Shown one piece after another: positions 26,787-36,133 of a stretch of DNA of 64,000 bases. Position 1 is the first letter of the stretch, and each line of letters starts with the position of its first letter. The position numbers and the translations under genes were made by a program. A model generated the notes under the pieces. That model made no database searches. It was given only the letters and a program-made list of their open reading frames with translations, and was not told the DNA's origin. Source of the DNA: Emcibacteraceae bacterium (GTDB lineage Bacteria > Pseudomonadota > Alphaproteobacteria > Sphingomonadales > Emcibacteraceae); NCBI GenBank assembly GCA_021774795.1, contig JAJFIR010000047.1, positions 1-64,000 on the forward strand, in the 5' to 3' direction.

Positions 26787-28196
26787 GTGTTCAATCACGT
26801 CAAATGCGAAGATGCTAATTATATCAAATCAGGTTCACATAAAAATGCGGCCTCTATTCGCCTTGTCAAGAAAAAGGACCTTTCGAGTTGGCGAAAAACC
26901 CTTAACAACGAGCAAAAAGCATGGCTAAAATTAAATAAGTTTGAGGCCAACAGAGAAGAAGTATTAATATTCGCGAACGCTTTAGGGGCCATAGAAATGG
27001 TGGCGTTAGGACTGGGTTCAAACGAGATTGATCCATGGGTTATCGCTAAATTAGCAGCAAACCTGCCAAATGGAAAATATTACTTTAAAAATGAACTGAA
27101 AGATCAAGAGGCGAATTTAGCGGCATTCGGTTGGGCAATGGCCCACTATAACTTTGACCATTATTTAAAAGATAAAAACAAAAATAATAAAGTCCTGTTC
27201 GTTCCTAAAAATTGTGATCTCAACCGCGTCAATAGTCAAGTAAGAGGTACTACTCTGGTTCGGGACCTGGTTAATATGCCGACCTGTGATCTAGGGCCAA
27301 ATGAGCTTGAGGATGTTGGCGTTGATCTCGCAAAAGCATTCGGCGCAGAAATTTCTGTAACAACAGGTGATGATCTTCTTACAAAAAGTTTAAACACAAT
27401 CCACGCTGTCGGACGCGCAGCGGAAAAAGAACCCCGGTTAATTGATATAACTTGGGGTGATGAAAAGCATGCAAAAGTTACCTTGGTCGGTAAAGGCGTC
27501 TGTTTTGACACAGGCGGACTTGATATTAAACCTTCCGGGGCAATGCTTACGATGAAAAAAGATATGGGCGGTGCAGCACATGTTCTGGGTTTAGGACAAA
27601 TGATTATGGAAAGTGGTCTCAATATTCGTCTTCGAATATTGATTCCGGCAGTAGAGAATAATATCGCCGGCAATGCCTTTAGGCCCGGAGATATTATTAC
27701 AAGTTACGAAGGGACAACTATCGAAGTCGGTAACACGGACGCAGAAGGCAGGCTGGTTTTATGTGATGCTTTGGCGCTTGCTAGCGAAGAAAATCCTGAT
27801 CTGATAATTGACTTTGCGACGTTAACGGGGGCGGCGCGTGTCGCACTCGGTGCGGATGTGCCACCTTTTTTCACCGACGACGAGCAATTAAATATTGATC
27901 TACCTAAATACTCGTTGGAAGAACACGACCCCCTTTGGCCGTTACCTCTATATGCGCCATATAAAAAACTATTAAGCAGTCCTGTGGCAGATCTTAATAA
28001 TGTCGCAAGTTCAGGATTTGGCGGTGCAATTACAGCAGCTTTGTTTTTAAAACATTTTGTAGGCGACAACATTCCCTGGATCCATTTTGATGTGTATGCC
28101 TGGAACGCCAGTGCAAGACCCGGACGCCCCAAAGGAGGAGAAGCGATGGGAATTAGAGCTATATTTGAATATTTAGCCAATAAATACAAAGCATAA
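26787..28196 (+). CDS. M17-family leucyl aminopeptidase
   Basis: A 469-residue cytosolic aminopeptidase. The catalytic C-terminal domain holds the two-metal site: VGKGVCFDTGGLDIKPSG near residues 233-250, MKKDMGGAAHV near 255-265, and NTDAEGRLVLCDAL near 317-330, with the active Lys and Arg in place. The N-terminal domain is short and divergent, as in the PepB-like and alphaproteobacterial versions. Removes N-terminal residues from peptides. Monocistronic, divergent from the GST gene. Confidence 0.92.
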   Translation: MFNHVKCEDANYIKSGSHKNAASIRLVKKKDLSSWRKTLNNEQKAWLKLNKFEANREEVLIFANALGAIEMVALGLGSNEIDPWVIAKLAANLPNGKYYFKNELKDQEANLAAFGWAMAHYNFDHYLKDKNKNNKVLFVPKNCDLNRVNSQVRGTTLVRDLVNMPTCDLGPNELEDVGVDLAKAFGAEISVTTGDDLLTKSLNTIHAVGRAAEKEPRLIDITWGDEKHAKVTLVGKGVCFDTGGLDIKPSGAMLTMKKDMGGAAHVLGLGQMIMESGLNIRLRILIPAVENNIAGNAFRPGDIITSYEGTTIEVGNTDAEGRLVLCDALALASEENPDLIIDFATLTGAARVALGADVPPFFTDDEQLNIDLPKYSLEEHDPLWPLPLYAPYKKLLSSPVADLNNVASSGFGGAITAALFLKHFVGDNIPWIHFDVYAWNASARPGRPKGGEAMGIRAIFEYLANKYKA

Positions 28197-28280
28197 CCAG
28201 TGTTCAAATTAAATAATGAGTTGATAAATCTATCATTACTTGGCAGTATTTATCCACAATTATAGTTAAGCGGATGGGAT

Positions 28281-28631
28281 ATGGAGTTTGAATTAAGTGG
28301 TCATGCGGGACTTCGTTTGTGGAAACAGACGCTGACAAATACTGTTCTAAAGAAGGGACCGGACCTAACAACAAGGCAGCTCACGGTATTGCTGACCGTT
28401 TATTTGGAACCAAAGAAACATACTATTAGGGGTCTGGCAGCAGCCATAGCAGTTTCTAAACCGGTTATTACACGCTGCATTGATAGCTTAAGTATACTCG
28501 GTTTTTTAAAAAGAGTGCGAGACGAAGATGATAGAAGAAGTGTCTTTATTCAGCGCACTGTAAAAGGGGCAGTTTTTCTGACCGACTTTGCTGAGATGAT
28601 CGAAAATTCGAACGATGAAATTAACGATTAA
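28281..28631 (+). CDS. MarR-like winged-helix regulator
   Basis: A 116-residue DNA-binding protein. The winged helix runs from LTTRQLTVLLTVYLEPKK through the recognition helix SKPVITRCIDSLSILGFLKRV (about residues 60-80) and the wing RDEDDRRSVFIQRT. It lacks part of the usual MarR dimer helices (typical length about 145), so it is a short form. The gene ends 42 bases before the NlpC/P60 gene, which it may regulate or simply accompany. Confidence 0.8.
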   Translation: MEFELSGHAGLRLWKQTLTNTVLKKGPDLTTRQLTVLLTVYLEPKKHTIRGLAAAIAVSKPVITRCIDSLSILGFLKRVRDEDDRRSVFIQRTVKGAVFLTDFAEMIENSNDEIND

Positions 28632-28673
28632 AGTCAGATTTAGGTTTGTCAATAAAAACATTTGGATTTGGAA

Positions 28674-29537
28674 ATGGAAACAGTGGAATTAGATAAACGA
28701 ATACATGCCTATCGCGATGATATTGCGAATATAGCGTTGAAAGAAGATGTAATGGCTGAAAACTATGTTGCTGGTGAACAATACCAGACAGCCTCCGGCA
28801 TTGCACCCCTCTTTAAAATGCCGGATCACTCTACTCCACTAGCCAGCCAGCTCTTATACGGCGAATATTTTAACGTCTTTGAAATCAAGAATGGGTGGGC
28901 TTGGGGCCAGTCATTAAAAGATAACTATGTAGGATATTGTCCGATTAATAACTTAACCCCTGACTTACACAGCATTACTCACCATGTCAGTGCGTTAAGC
29001 ACACATATATATCCAGAACCCGACCTCAAATCCCATCCCATGGATCTCGTGCATTTAATGTCCGGTGTTTCGGTCATAGATGAAAAACAAACAAACGGGT
29101 TTATCCCGCTCGCCGACGGCAATTGGATATTTGCCACTCATATCGCAAAAGATTTTGGCAATGATCCGGTATCGGAAGCCCTTAAATATCTTTATACGCC
29201 CTATCTTTGGGGTGGTAGAAGCAACGCAGGCATTGACTGTAGCGGACTTATTCAATTGGCTTTTGCTTCCGTTGGTATAAGCGTGCCTCGCGATTCAGAT
29301 ATGCAAGAAGAACAGTTTGGAGACCCACTGGATGACGATCAGGAATTAATGCATGGCGATATCGCCTTTTTCCCGGGACATGTTGGCTTCATGTTAGACG
29401 ACATGCATCTTTTACACGCAAATGCGCATCATATGCGGGTGAGTATTGACCCTCTCAGAGAAGTCATAGATATAGTCAGTTTTCAAACCGACAAACCACC
29501 GCTTACTTGTATTAAACGGTTAGGTACGAACACATAA
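28674..29537 (+). CDS. NlpC/P60 peptidase with SH3-like N-terminal domains
   Basis: About 287 residues from ATG 28674; an alternative TTG at 28662 adds four residues and neither has a clear Shine-Dalgarno. The N-terminal two thirds look like bacterial SH3 repeats (GEYFNVFEIKNGWAWGQSLKDNYVGY). The C-terminal NlpC/P60 domain has the catalytic Cys in NAGIDCSGLIQLAF, a His in FPGHVGFM and a second His in LLHANAH. No signal peptide is seen. The family cleaves gamma-D-Glu-diaminopimelate peptides; the closest relatives are dipeptidyl-peptidase VI-like enzymes of peptide recycling. Confidence 0.88.
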   Translation: METVELDKRIHAYRDDIANIALKEDVMAENYVAGEQYQTASGIAPLFKMPDHSTPLASQLLYGEYFNVFEIKNGWAWGQSLKDNYVGYCPINNLTPDLHSITHHVSALSTHIYPEPDLKSHPMDLVHLMSGVSVIDEKQTNGFIPLADGNWIFATHIAKDFGNDPVSEALKYLYTPYLWGGRSNAGIDCSGLIQLAFASVGISVPRDSDMQEEQFGDPLDDDQELMHGDIAFFPGHVGFMLDDMHLLHANAHHMRVSIDPLREVIDIVSFQTDKPPLTCIKRLGTNT

Positions 29538-29539
29538 AA

Positions 29540-29566
29540 AAGCCGCTGAACTTTATCCAGCGACTT
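29540..29566 (-). terminator. terminator of the cytochrome c gene (and of NlpC/P60 on the other strand)
   Basis: Stem AAGCCGCTG (29540-29548) with CAGCGACTT (29558-29566), one mismatch and a 9-base loop. Read on the minus strand it ends in six T residues (29535-29540), so it mainly terminates the cytochrome gene; it also lies 3 bases after the NlpC/P60 stop. Confidence 0.65.
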
Positions 29567-29588
29567 TCAAATTAAAATATCCGAAAGA

Positions 29589-30185
29589 TCACATTGTATC
29601 TGGCATTGCCTCAGCAGCGTCTTCAACCACTTCTTCGACAGCAGCGACAACAGGCAAATCCATTGGCGCGTCGGAAAGTGAGCGTAAGTACAAGATTACA
29701 GATGCACGGTCAGATGCTTTTTTAAGACCGGCAAATACCATTTTATTCTTAGGGATCGCGTTTTTTGGCTTCGTCAGATAGGTGTTCAAAAATTCATAAG
29801 TCCATGCGCCTTCCACAGCGAGCATAGCATCTGAATAACCAAAGTCAGCCTTTGTCGCTATATCGTTTCCAAGCACACCATATAAATTAGGGCCAATCTT
29901 CTTGGCACCACCGTTATCAACCGTGTGGCATGCAGCACATTTCTTAAAGACCGACATGCCTTTTTCTATGTTAGCTGTTTGCATCATTTCAGCAATTGTT
30001 GGCCCTTCTTCCATTACAACATCTGCAACAGACGCAGAAGCAACAGAGGCAACATCAATTGGGTATGCATTTGCGGCCATTGGGTCTTGATGGAAGATAA
30101 CTTCTGAAAGGTTGTTAAGGCCGAGCACGAAAAGCAATGCCATTAAAACACCCATTGCTACTTTATTCAGATCATGTGAATTCAC
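29589..30185 (-). CDS. membrane-anchored c-type cytochrome
   Basis: A 198-residue class I cytochrome c. An uncleaved N-terminal helix (about 9-28) anchors it, a linker follows, and the haem motif is C83-A-A-C86-H87 with the distal ligand M149 in PKNKMVF. The last 30 residues are acidic and Ala/Val-rich ([16 protein letters not shown]). It resembles CycM-type carriers that pass electrons from the bc1 complex to an aa3 oxidase. Next to prephenate dehydratase in divergent orientation, an arrangement common in alphaproteobacteria. Confidence 0.9.
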   Translation of the reverse strand: MNSHDLNKVAMGVLMALLFVLGLNNLSEVIFHQDPMAANAYPIDVASVASASVADVVMEEGPTIAEMMQTANIEKGMSVFKKCAACHTVDNGGAKKIGPNLYGVLGNDIATKADFGYSDAMLAVEGAWTYEFLNTYLTKPKNAIPKNKMVFAGLKKASDRASVILYLRSLSDAPMDLPVVAAVEEVVEDAAEAMPDTM

Positions 30186-30372
30186 GGTAAATCCCCGTCA
30201 CAATTAATGTTAATTAAAAAAAAGAGCTAAGAATAACTTCAAAAATTCAGAATCGTGGCTCTTAACGTTGTTTACTATGTACAGATATTTTTCTTATCCG
30301 ACAAGAGTGATTTAAACATAAAGTTATTAAATATCCTTAATTTTTACCAAAAAAATTATCTTTTCTCTTCCA

Positions 30373-30401
30373 TTGACAGAATCTGCCTAAAAATGAATAC
30401 T
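30373..30401 (+). promoter_or_regulatory. sigma70-like promoter of pheA
   Basis: A perfect -35 box TTGACA (30373-30378) and AATACT (30396-30401) are 17 bases apart and 27 bases before the prephenate dehydratase start, with GGAGAA at 30414-30419 as ribosome binding site. No leader peptide or attenuator is visible. Confidence 0.55.
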
Positions 30402-30427
30402 GCCGTCATATTTGGAGAATAACAAAA

Positions 30428-31288
30428 ATGACCGATACCGACACTGAAAATTTGATCTCGTTTCAAGGCGAGCGGGGTGCCTATTCCAACATCGCAGGTA
30501 AAGCATTATTTCCTGACATGACCGTTATTCCGTGCCGTACGTTTGAAGATGCACTTGCCGCTGTAGATGAAGGAAAAGTCAAATATGCGGTAATCCCAAT
30601 TGAAAATAGTGTTGCAGGGCGGGTAGCTGACATTCATTATTTAATACCCCACTCCAACTTACATATAATTGGCGAATATTTTTTACGAATAAATCATAAT
30701 TTACTTGTTGTGCCTGGAACAAAGCTAGAAGAATTAAAGGCCGTTCGCAGCCACGAGCAGGCACTTGGGCAATGCAGACGCAACCTCGATAGTTGGGGCA
30801 TCAGGCGCGAAGTATTTGCCGACACAGCAGCAGCGGCTAAACATGTCGCGGAGTTAGGTGATCCAACCATCGGGGCCATCGCTTCGTCCTTAGCCGGCGA
30901 AATATACGGTTTGCAAACGATTAAGAAAGATATCGAAGATGCGAGCCATAACACGACACGATTTGTAGTATTTTCCAGAGAACCACTTGAAAATCTAACC
31001 GATGATACACCGACAATGACATCTTTTATTTTTCAAGTTAGAAACACACCTGCCGCGCTCTACAAAGTGATGGGCGGCTTTGCAACAAACGGTGTTAACA
31101 TGACGAAACTTGAAAGTTATCAGTTGGGCGGCGCGATAAGTGCTACACAGTTTTACGCCGATATCGAGGGCCACCCATCCGAAAAAGGCGTTCAGAACGC
31201 ATTCGAAGAATTAGACTTTTTCACAAACGAGTTTCGGATATTAGGAAGTTACCCGCAATCACAATATAGAATAGATAAGCGCGGCTGA
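30428..31288 (+). CDS. pheA: prephenate dehydratase
   Basis: A 286-residue enzyme converting prephenate to phenylpyruvate for phenylalanine synthesis. The PDT domain begins FQGERGAYSN near residue 13 and contains VIPIENSVAGRV near 56-67 and the catalytic NTTRFVVFSR near 175-184. The C-terminal ACT domain (about 195-280) has the phenylalanine-binding TKLESYQLGG motif, so feedback inhibition is expected. There is no chorismate mutase domain, as usual in alphaproteobacteria. Confidence 0.95.
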   Translation: MTDTDTENLISFQGERGAYSNIAGKALFPDMTVIPCRTFEDALAAVDEGKVKYAVIPIENSVAGRVADIHYLIPHSNLHIIGEYFLRINHNLLVVPGTKLEELKAVRSHEQALGQCRRNLDSWGIRREVFADTAAAAKHVAELGDPTIGAIASSLAGEIYGLQTIKKDIEDASHNTTRFVVFSREPLENLTDDTPTMTSFIFQVRNTPAALYKVMGGFATNGVNMTKLESYQLGGAISATQFYADIEGHPSEKGVQNAFEELDFFTNEFRILGSYPQSQYRIDKRG

Positions 31289-31300
31289 GTAACATTACGG

Positions 31301-31330
31301 GACAATTTCAAAATTATTTTTGAAATTGTC
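31301..31330. repeat. perfect inverted repeat after pheA
   Basis: GACAATTTCAAAA (31301-31313) and its exact complement (31318-31330) are separated by TTAT: a 13-base-pair hairpin 12 bases after the pheA stop. It has no T-run on the plus side, so it may protect the transcript end or be part of a weak terminator. The rest of the gap to 31474 shows nothing else. Confidence 0.6.
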
Positions 31331-31474
31331 TGCACCTTCGCCACTGACATTAACGTGAAGTTTTTTATATTCTTCAAATAAATATTCTATCTTCTTTGGA
31401 AATCATGCTCTGCGTTTTCGAAAGTAAAATTTGATGAAGAGAAACATAGCAGCAGAAAACAATATATGGTTTGC

Positions 31475-32398
31475 TTAATCAACTTGGTCTTTTATCCAGG
31501 TTTCCAATAAATGATATTCCAGCAAATGACGGGCGATGGCTAATCTTTCAGGTACCCTAAACTGATCATTACCCCCTTCATCCAATACTTCTTGAAGGAC
31601 TTTTTTATCAAACCACTTGGCGTCTTCCAGTTCATCATTATCAATATTTATATCTTCATTTAGTGCTTCGCAGATCGTCCCGATCATTAATGACGATGGA
31701 AATGGCCAAGGTTGGCTTTTAATATAATCAACTTTACCTACTTCAATACCTGCTTCTTCCCATACCTCGCGGCGGACTGCTTCTTCTATGGTTTCTCCGG
31801 GCTCCATAAATCCTGCGAGGGCAGAATACACCCCAGGCAAGAAGTGAGGACTGCGCCCGAGAAGGCATTTATCACCCCTTACAACCATCATGATGACAAC
31901 CGGATCGACGCGTGGGAAATGCTCTGTTTCACATTCGCCACATAATCTTGAATGTCCGCCTTTTATACAATTGGTTTTTGCGCCGCAATTCGCGCAGTAA
32001 TTATGACGCGTGTGCCAGTCAAGTAGCATTTTTCCCTTTGCCAGCAACGAAGGCATACCGGAAAAGCCATTTGCCGCTATTTCCCGCGCTATGGTTCTTA
32101 GATCAACATATTTTCGGTTCGTGTGTTCTTCAATCACATTAGTGACCTCAGCTGCAAAATATGTGAAGTTTTCGTCTTTACCCAAAAAAACATGATTTAT
32201 GACATCAATCTCGGAAAGATTAAAATAACAAGGCTCTAACCCTGCCGATACGTCCATCATCGGACTTCCGTCACGATAAATTATAAAACGTGTGCTATCT
32301 GCCCGAAACATTGAATTAAGTATTTTTTCGTTACCCCTTAATTCGTCAAGGGGGTCAATAGGATAACCTGCAAAAACGCACGGATCTTTATGGAACAT
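31475..32398 (-). CDS. nudC: NAD+/NADH diphosphatase (RNA deNADding) NudC
   Basis: A 307-residue Nudix hydrolase. The zinc ribbon has C135, C138, C153 and C156, followed by FPRVDPVVIM. The Nudix box runs from G196 to about V220 with the REVWEEAG core, and the SQPWPFPSSLM segment is diagnostic for NudC rather than other Nudix proteins. It hydrolyses NADH and removes NAD caps from RNA. Divergent from the SRP RNA and dnaX, an arrangement seen in other alphaproteobacteria. Confidence 0.93.
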   Translation of the reverse strand: MFHKDPCVFAGYPIDPLDELRGNEKILNSMFRADSTRFIIYRDGSPMMDVSAGLEPCYFNLSEIDVINHVFLGKDENFTYFAAEVTNVIEEHTNRKYVDLRTIAREIAANGFSGMPSLLAKGKMLLDWHTRHNYCANCGAKTNCIKGGHSRLCGECETEHFPRVDPVVIMMVVRGDKCLLGRSPHFLPGVYSALAGFMEPGETIEEAVRREVWEEAGIEVGKVDYIKSQPWPFPSSLMIGTICEALNEDINIDNDELEDAKWFDKKVLQEVLDEGGNDQFRVPERLAIARHLLEYHLLETWIKDQVD

Positions 32399-32511
32399 TT
32401 ATACTTCCTTAAAAGAGAGAAAATGCCACATTTATTAATCCGTGACCAGAACATAAATTGATGATAGGAAAAATCTTCTTGAATTATTATATGAAAAAGA
32501 TCATATAGAGC

Positions 32512-32602
32512 GCGAGAGGTTGGCGGACAGTTTACTCGCTAATCCGGCCAGGCCCGGAAGGGAGCAACCGTAACGAGATCGCTGGGTCGTTCAACCTCTC
32601 AC
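32512..32602 (+). ncRNA. ffs: small SRP RNA (4.5S)
   Basis: A hairpin RNA of about 90 bases. GAGAGGTTG (32514-32522) pairs with CAACCTCTC (32592-32600). The apical part carries the conserved Ffh-binding sequence around CAGGCCCGGAAGGGAGCA with the GGAA tetraloop (32553-32556 region) and the AGCA internal loop. It is the bacterial signal recognition particle RNA. It lies directly upstream of dnaX, the usual alphaproteobacterial position. Exact ends are estimated. Confidence 0.93.
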
Positions 32603-32710
32603 TTTTCTTTAAAAAAACATTTTTTTCTACATCCCCTATAGCAATCGTGCTGCACTAATTTTATAGTCATCCCATGACTGATTCATTTGCGCATTAGGAC
32701 ACTAATTTTT

Positions 32711-34546
32711 ATGTCAGAATTAAACGATAAAGACGAACACTATAAAGTACTTGCCCGCAAATATAGGCCTCTCGATTTCGCCGAACTCATCGGCCAGGAT
32801 GCCATGGTACGAACTTTGTCAAATGCGATTGAAACGGGACGCATTGCGCATGCTTTTATCTTAACAGGTGTCCGTGGAATTGGTAAAACTACGACGGCAC
32901 GAATCATCGCCAAAGCACTTAATTGTATCGGAATTGATGGAAAAGGATCCGCCACGATTGAGCCGTGCGGTGAATGCGAAAATTGCGTTTCCATTAGTGA
33001 ATCGCGCCATGTAGATGTCATGGAAATGGATGCCGCAAGTCGGACGGGTATTGACGATATCCGCGAAATTATTGACGGTGTAAAATATGCGTCGGTATCG
33101 GCTCGATTTAAAATATATATTATTGACGAAGTGCATATGCTGTCGCGCAATGCATTTAATGCATTGCTGAAAACACTCGAAGAACCGCCGGAACATGTAA
33201 AGTTTATTTTTGCAACAACAGAAATTCGTAAAGTTCCTGTGACCGTCCTGAGCCGCTGTCAACGCTTTGACCTTCGGCGCATTTCTATAGAAGAATTAAT
33301 TGGACATTATTCAAGTATCGCCGAGAAAGAAAATTGCGAAATAGAAGAGCCAGCACTCGCGACGATAGCAAGAGCCGCCGAAGGGTCCGTACGTGACGGA
33401 TTATCATTGCTTGATCAGGCATTTGCCCACGGCGCAGGAAAAGTAAGCGAAGAACAGGTCCGTAATATGCTTGGCCTGGCTGACCGCGCACAGATTTTTG
33501 ATCTTTATAAAGATATTCTTGAAGGAAAAACCGCTGACGCTTTAGCAAAGCTTCGCCACCAATTTCACCATGGTGCAGATCCCGCAGTCATTATTCAGGA
33601 TATGCTTGAACTCACACACTGGTTAACAAGATTAAAGGTCGTGCCCGATGCGGGCGACGATCTTGTGACGTCTGAAGCTGAACGCAAACAAGGGCTGGAG
33701 ATGGCGCAGGGACTAAGTATTCCTATATTAACACGCACATGGCAAATGTTACTTAAAGGAACGGAAGAAGTACGCATTTCTCCAAACCCTATTTCGGCAG
33801 CGGAAATGGTGATAGTGCGACTAACATACAGCTCTAGCCTGCCTACACCGGAAGATCTTATAAAGCAGATTAAGAATGAGCCGCGCGGGAATAACTCACC
33901 TTCTTCCACACAATCTGAACAGCCACCTTCTGGCGGCACAGTCACTAGTGCCGGGTCCCCGCCGAACTTTGGTAATGGAGCCTCTGAAAGTAATGCTGCT
34001 GTCGAACAAAATACGCCGCAAGCATTCAATGTCGTTCGCGGATCAGGACAAGCGGCAAGGCATGCCGCCGATCCCGTACCGCACACCGATGAGGAATTTA
34101 TCGCTTCGCCAAGTAGTTTCGAAGCAATGGTTAAGTTATTCGAACAGCAAGGCGAGCCGGATATAGCGTTCCAATTAAATGATAATGTGCGCTTGGTTAG
34201 TTATGATTTGGGCCGGTTGGATATTAAGCCTAACGATAAAGTCCCAAAAAACCTTGCCAGCAAAATGTCATTACTTCTTAAAAATTGGACCGGGGAAAAT
34301 TGGGTCATTTCCTTGTCACAGGAAACTGGTAAAGATAGCCTTTATGAGCAAGACTTGACGGAACAATCGGCTCTCAATGACATTGCCCTCAATAATGAGT
34401 TAGTGATATCTATTTTAAATACTTTCAAGGGTGCCAAAATATCCGACATCCGAAAGATCAAGAACGAGTTTTTATTGCCAGATGAAAGTGATAATATTGA
34501 TTTTCTTATCAGTTCAAATGAATTCGGTCTTGATGAAAACGACTAA
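32711..34546 (+). CDS. dnaX: DNA polymerase III subunits gamma/tau
   Basis: A 611-residue clamp-loader ATPase. I choose ATG 32711 (MSELND) because the upstream TTG at 32687 adds unconserved residues and AGGAC precedes the ATG. Domains: Walker A GVRGIGKTTTAR near 43-54, zinc cysteines in CGECENC, Walker B/DEVHM near 128-132, sensor SRCQRFDLRR, then the lid, a Pro/Ser/Gly-rich linker (about 375-440) and a tau C-terminal domain that would contact the polymerase alpha subunit. First of dnaX-ybaB-recR. Confidence 0.95.
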   Translation: MSELNDKDEHYKVLARKYRPLDFAELIGQDAMVRTLSNAIETGRIAHAFILTGVRGIGKTTTARIIAKALNCIGIDGKGSATIEPCGECENCVSISESRHVDVMEMDAASRTGIDDIREIIDGVKYASVSARFKIYIIDEVHMLSRNAFNALLKTLEEPPEHVKFIFATTEIRKVPVTVLSRCQRFDLRRISIEELIGHYSSIAEKENCEIEEPALATIARAAEGSVRDGLSLLDQAFAHGAGKVSEEQVRNMLGLADRAQIFDLYKDILEGKTADALAKLRHQFHHGADPAVIIQDMLELTHWLTRLKVVPDAGDDLVTSEAERKQGLEMAQGLSIPILTRTWQMLLKGTEEVRISPNPISAAEMVIVRLTYSSSLPTPEDLIKQIKNEPRGNNSPSSTQSEQPPSGGTVTSAGSPPNFGNGASESNAAVEQNTPQAFNVVRGSGQAARHAADPVPHTDEEFIASPSSFEAMVKLFEQQGEPDIAFQLNDNVRLVSYDLGRLDIKPNDKVPKNLASKMSLLLKNWTGENWVISLSQETGKDSLYEQDLTEQSALNDIALNNELVISILNTFKGAKISDIRKIKNEFLLPDESDNIDFLISSNEFGLDEND

Positions 34547-34591
34547 GACGATATATCAATATAAAGATTCCGACAAAATAAGGACGGCGTG

Positions 34592-34915
34592 ATGAAAAAT
34601 CTAGGTAAAATGATGAAGCAGGCTCAAGAAATGCAATCAAAAATGACACTGATGCAAGAAGAGTTAAAGAAATCAGAGCATGTTGGCACGTCAGGTGGTG
34701 GTCTAGTGAGCGTCAAACTAAATGGAAAATTCGAAATGCGCGCACTTGATATCGATCCAAGCATATTTAGCGGCGATGACGCTGAAATGGTTGAAGACTT
34801 AATTGTTGCCGCTTTTAATGATGCGAAACGCAAAGTTGACGAATTCAACAAAAATGAAATGGCTAAACTAACCGGAGGTATTGATCTACCTGAGGGTCTG
34901 AACTTACCTTTTTAG
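34592..34915 (+). CDS. YbaB/EbfC nucleoid-associated protein
   Basis: A 107-residue DNA-binding protein of the YbaB/EbfC family, which forms tweezer-like dimers on DNA. ATG 34592 is preferred over the GTG three bases earlier: AGGA is 7 bases upstream and MKNLGKMMKQAQEMQ is the standard family N-terminus. The core is ELKKSEHVGTSGGGLVSVKLNGKFE and the end is LPEGLNLPF. It sits between dnaX and recR as in most bacteria. Confidence 0.93.
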   Translation: MKNLGKMMKQAQEMQSKMTLMQEELKKSEHVGTSGGGLVSVKLNGKFEMRALDIDPSIFSGDDAEMVEDLIVAAFNDAKRKVDEFNKNEMAKLTGGIDLPEGLNLPF

Positions 34916-34933
34916 GAACTAATTCAAAGCAAT

Positions 34934-35542
34934 ATGTATAAATCGCCTGCCAACAATAATGAACTTGATCACTTAATCAGCCTACTTAGTAAAATTCCTG
35001 GCCTAGGCCCGAGATCTGCAAGACGCGCGGCTCTTCAGCTTATTAAGAAAAAAGACAGTTTGATGCGTCCTCTTTCATCCGCCTTAGCCAGTGTCGCAGA
35101 AAATGTTCATCCTTGCGCAATATGCAGTAATCTCGATGTAGAAAATCCATGTCATATTTGCGATAGCACAAAACGCGATCGATCCATTATTTGTGCGATC
35201 GAAGATGTGTCTGATCTCTGGGCGTTAGAGCGTTCCGGATCATTTCGTGGGCTATACCATGTAATCGGCGGGACGTTGTCTGCTTTGGACGGTGTTAGCC
35301 CGAGCGACTTAAATATTAATTCCCTAATGGATCGCGCAGGAGATCCGAATCTCAAAGAAGTGATAATCGCAACAAATGCCACTGTTGACGGACAAACTAC
35401 CGCACATTATATTACCGAGCAATTAAAAGATTTTGATATTATTGTTTCCCGGCTCGCCCATGGCGTTCCTATTGGCGGTGAACTAGATTATTTGGACGAT
35501 GGGACTCTAACCACGGCTTTAAATTCACGGAGACCTTTTTGA
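34934..35542 (+). CDS. recR: recombination mediator RecR
   Basis: A 202-residue protein of the RecFOR pathway that helps load RecA on gapped DNA. It has the helix-hairpin-helix LLSKIPGLGPRSARRAALQL (about 16-35), the C4 zinc motif beginning CAICSNLD and CHIC, the Toprim domain ICAIEDVSDLWALERSG, and the Walker-like C-terminus. The stop overlaps the reading start of the GFA gene region. Confidence 0.95.
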   Translation: MYKSPANNNELDHLISLLSKIPGLGPRSARRAALQLIKKKDSLMRPLSSALASVAENVHPCAICSNLDVENPCHICDSTKRDRSIICAIEDVSDLWALERSGSFRGLYHVIGGTLSALDGVSPSDLNINSLMDRAGDPNLKEVIIATNATVDGQTTAHYITEQLKDFDIIVSRLAHGVPIGGELDYLDDGTLTTALNSRRPF

Positions 35543-35544
35543 GA

Positions 35545-35928
35545 ATGGCAACACATACTGGATCATGCCACTGCAAGGCTGTTACTTTCACAGTTGAAGC
35601 ACCGGATGAAATTGAAGTGAATGAATGTAATTGCAGCATTTGTAAATTAAGCCGATATGTTCATTTGATTGTAGAGCAGAAAGATTTTACCTTACTCTCC
35701 GGTGCTGCGGATATTTCAACATATTCATTTAATACACACACGGCGAAGCATACATTTTGCAAACATTGTGGGATTAAATCTTTTTATACACCTCGTTCGC
35801 ATCCTGACGGGTTCAGCGTTAACGTAAACTGTCTTGACCAATCAACTTTCAAATTCATAAAATACGGTAGCTTTGACGGCGATAAGTGGGAGGAGAATAT
35901 AGCAACTTTCCGCGAAGAACTGGCTTAA
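35545..35928 (+). CDS. GFA (CENP-V) family zinc protein
   Basis: A 127-residue protein of the glutathione-dependent formaldehyde-activating enzyme-like fold. Zinc cysteines: GSCHCKAV, CNCSICKLS and FCKHCGIKSFY. ATG 35545 (MATHTGSCHC) is preferred over a TTG two codons earlier that overlaps recR. The family name is historical and the true activity of most members is unknown. It trails dnaX-ybaB-recR. Confidence 0.85.
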   Translation: MATHTGSCHCKAVTFTVEAPDEIEVNECNCSICKLSRYVHLIVEQKDFTLLSGAADISTYSFNTHTAKHTFCKHCGIKSFYTPRSHPDGFSVNVNCLDQSTFKFIKYGSFDGDKWEENIATFREELA

Positions 35929-36007
35929 GTCAATTTCAATAATCATTATCACGAATATAAAAATATTTGTTACTGGAATTTAACCCAATTTGCCTATAAG
36001 CTAATTC

Positions 36008-36126
36008 TCGTTAACGACTCTGAAGCCTTTTTGCCTAACTCTCGAATTGATATGGCAGACTGGCCGTGGAAATTACTCCACCGGGTTTTGTTGGAAACAA
36101 CATAGCCTCCCGCATTTGGAAAAGAG
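36008..36126 (+). ncRNA. molybdenum cofactor (Moco) riboswitch upstream of moaA
   Basis: The 205-base leader before moaA contains, in order, elements I recognise from the Moco RNA motif: CGACTCTGA (36014-36022 region), CTCCACCGGGTTTTG near 36076-36090, and GCCTCCCGCATTTGGAAAAG near 36104-36123, immediately before the moaA start. The last element overlaps the ribosome binding region, so cofactor binding could block translation. A TATAAG hexamer at 35995-36000 may be the -10 box. Recognition is from memory of the motif; the fold was not computed. Confidence 0.8.
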
Positions 36127-36133
36127 ATAAAAC

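Noticed and set aside
34236-34252. C-CCA-AAA slippery heptamer in dnaX, a possible tau/gamma frameshift site
   Set aside because: It lies near codon 512 of 611, far past the usual gamma end, with no evident downstream stem or nearby Shine-Dalgarno-like stimulator.
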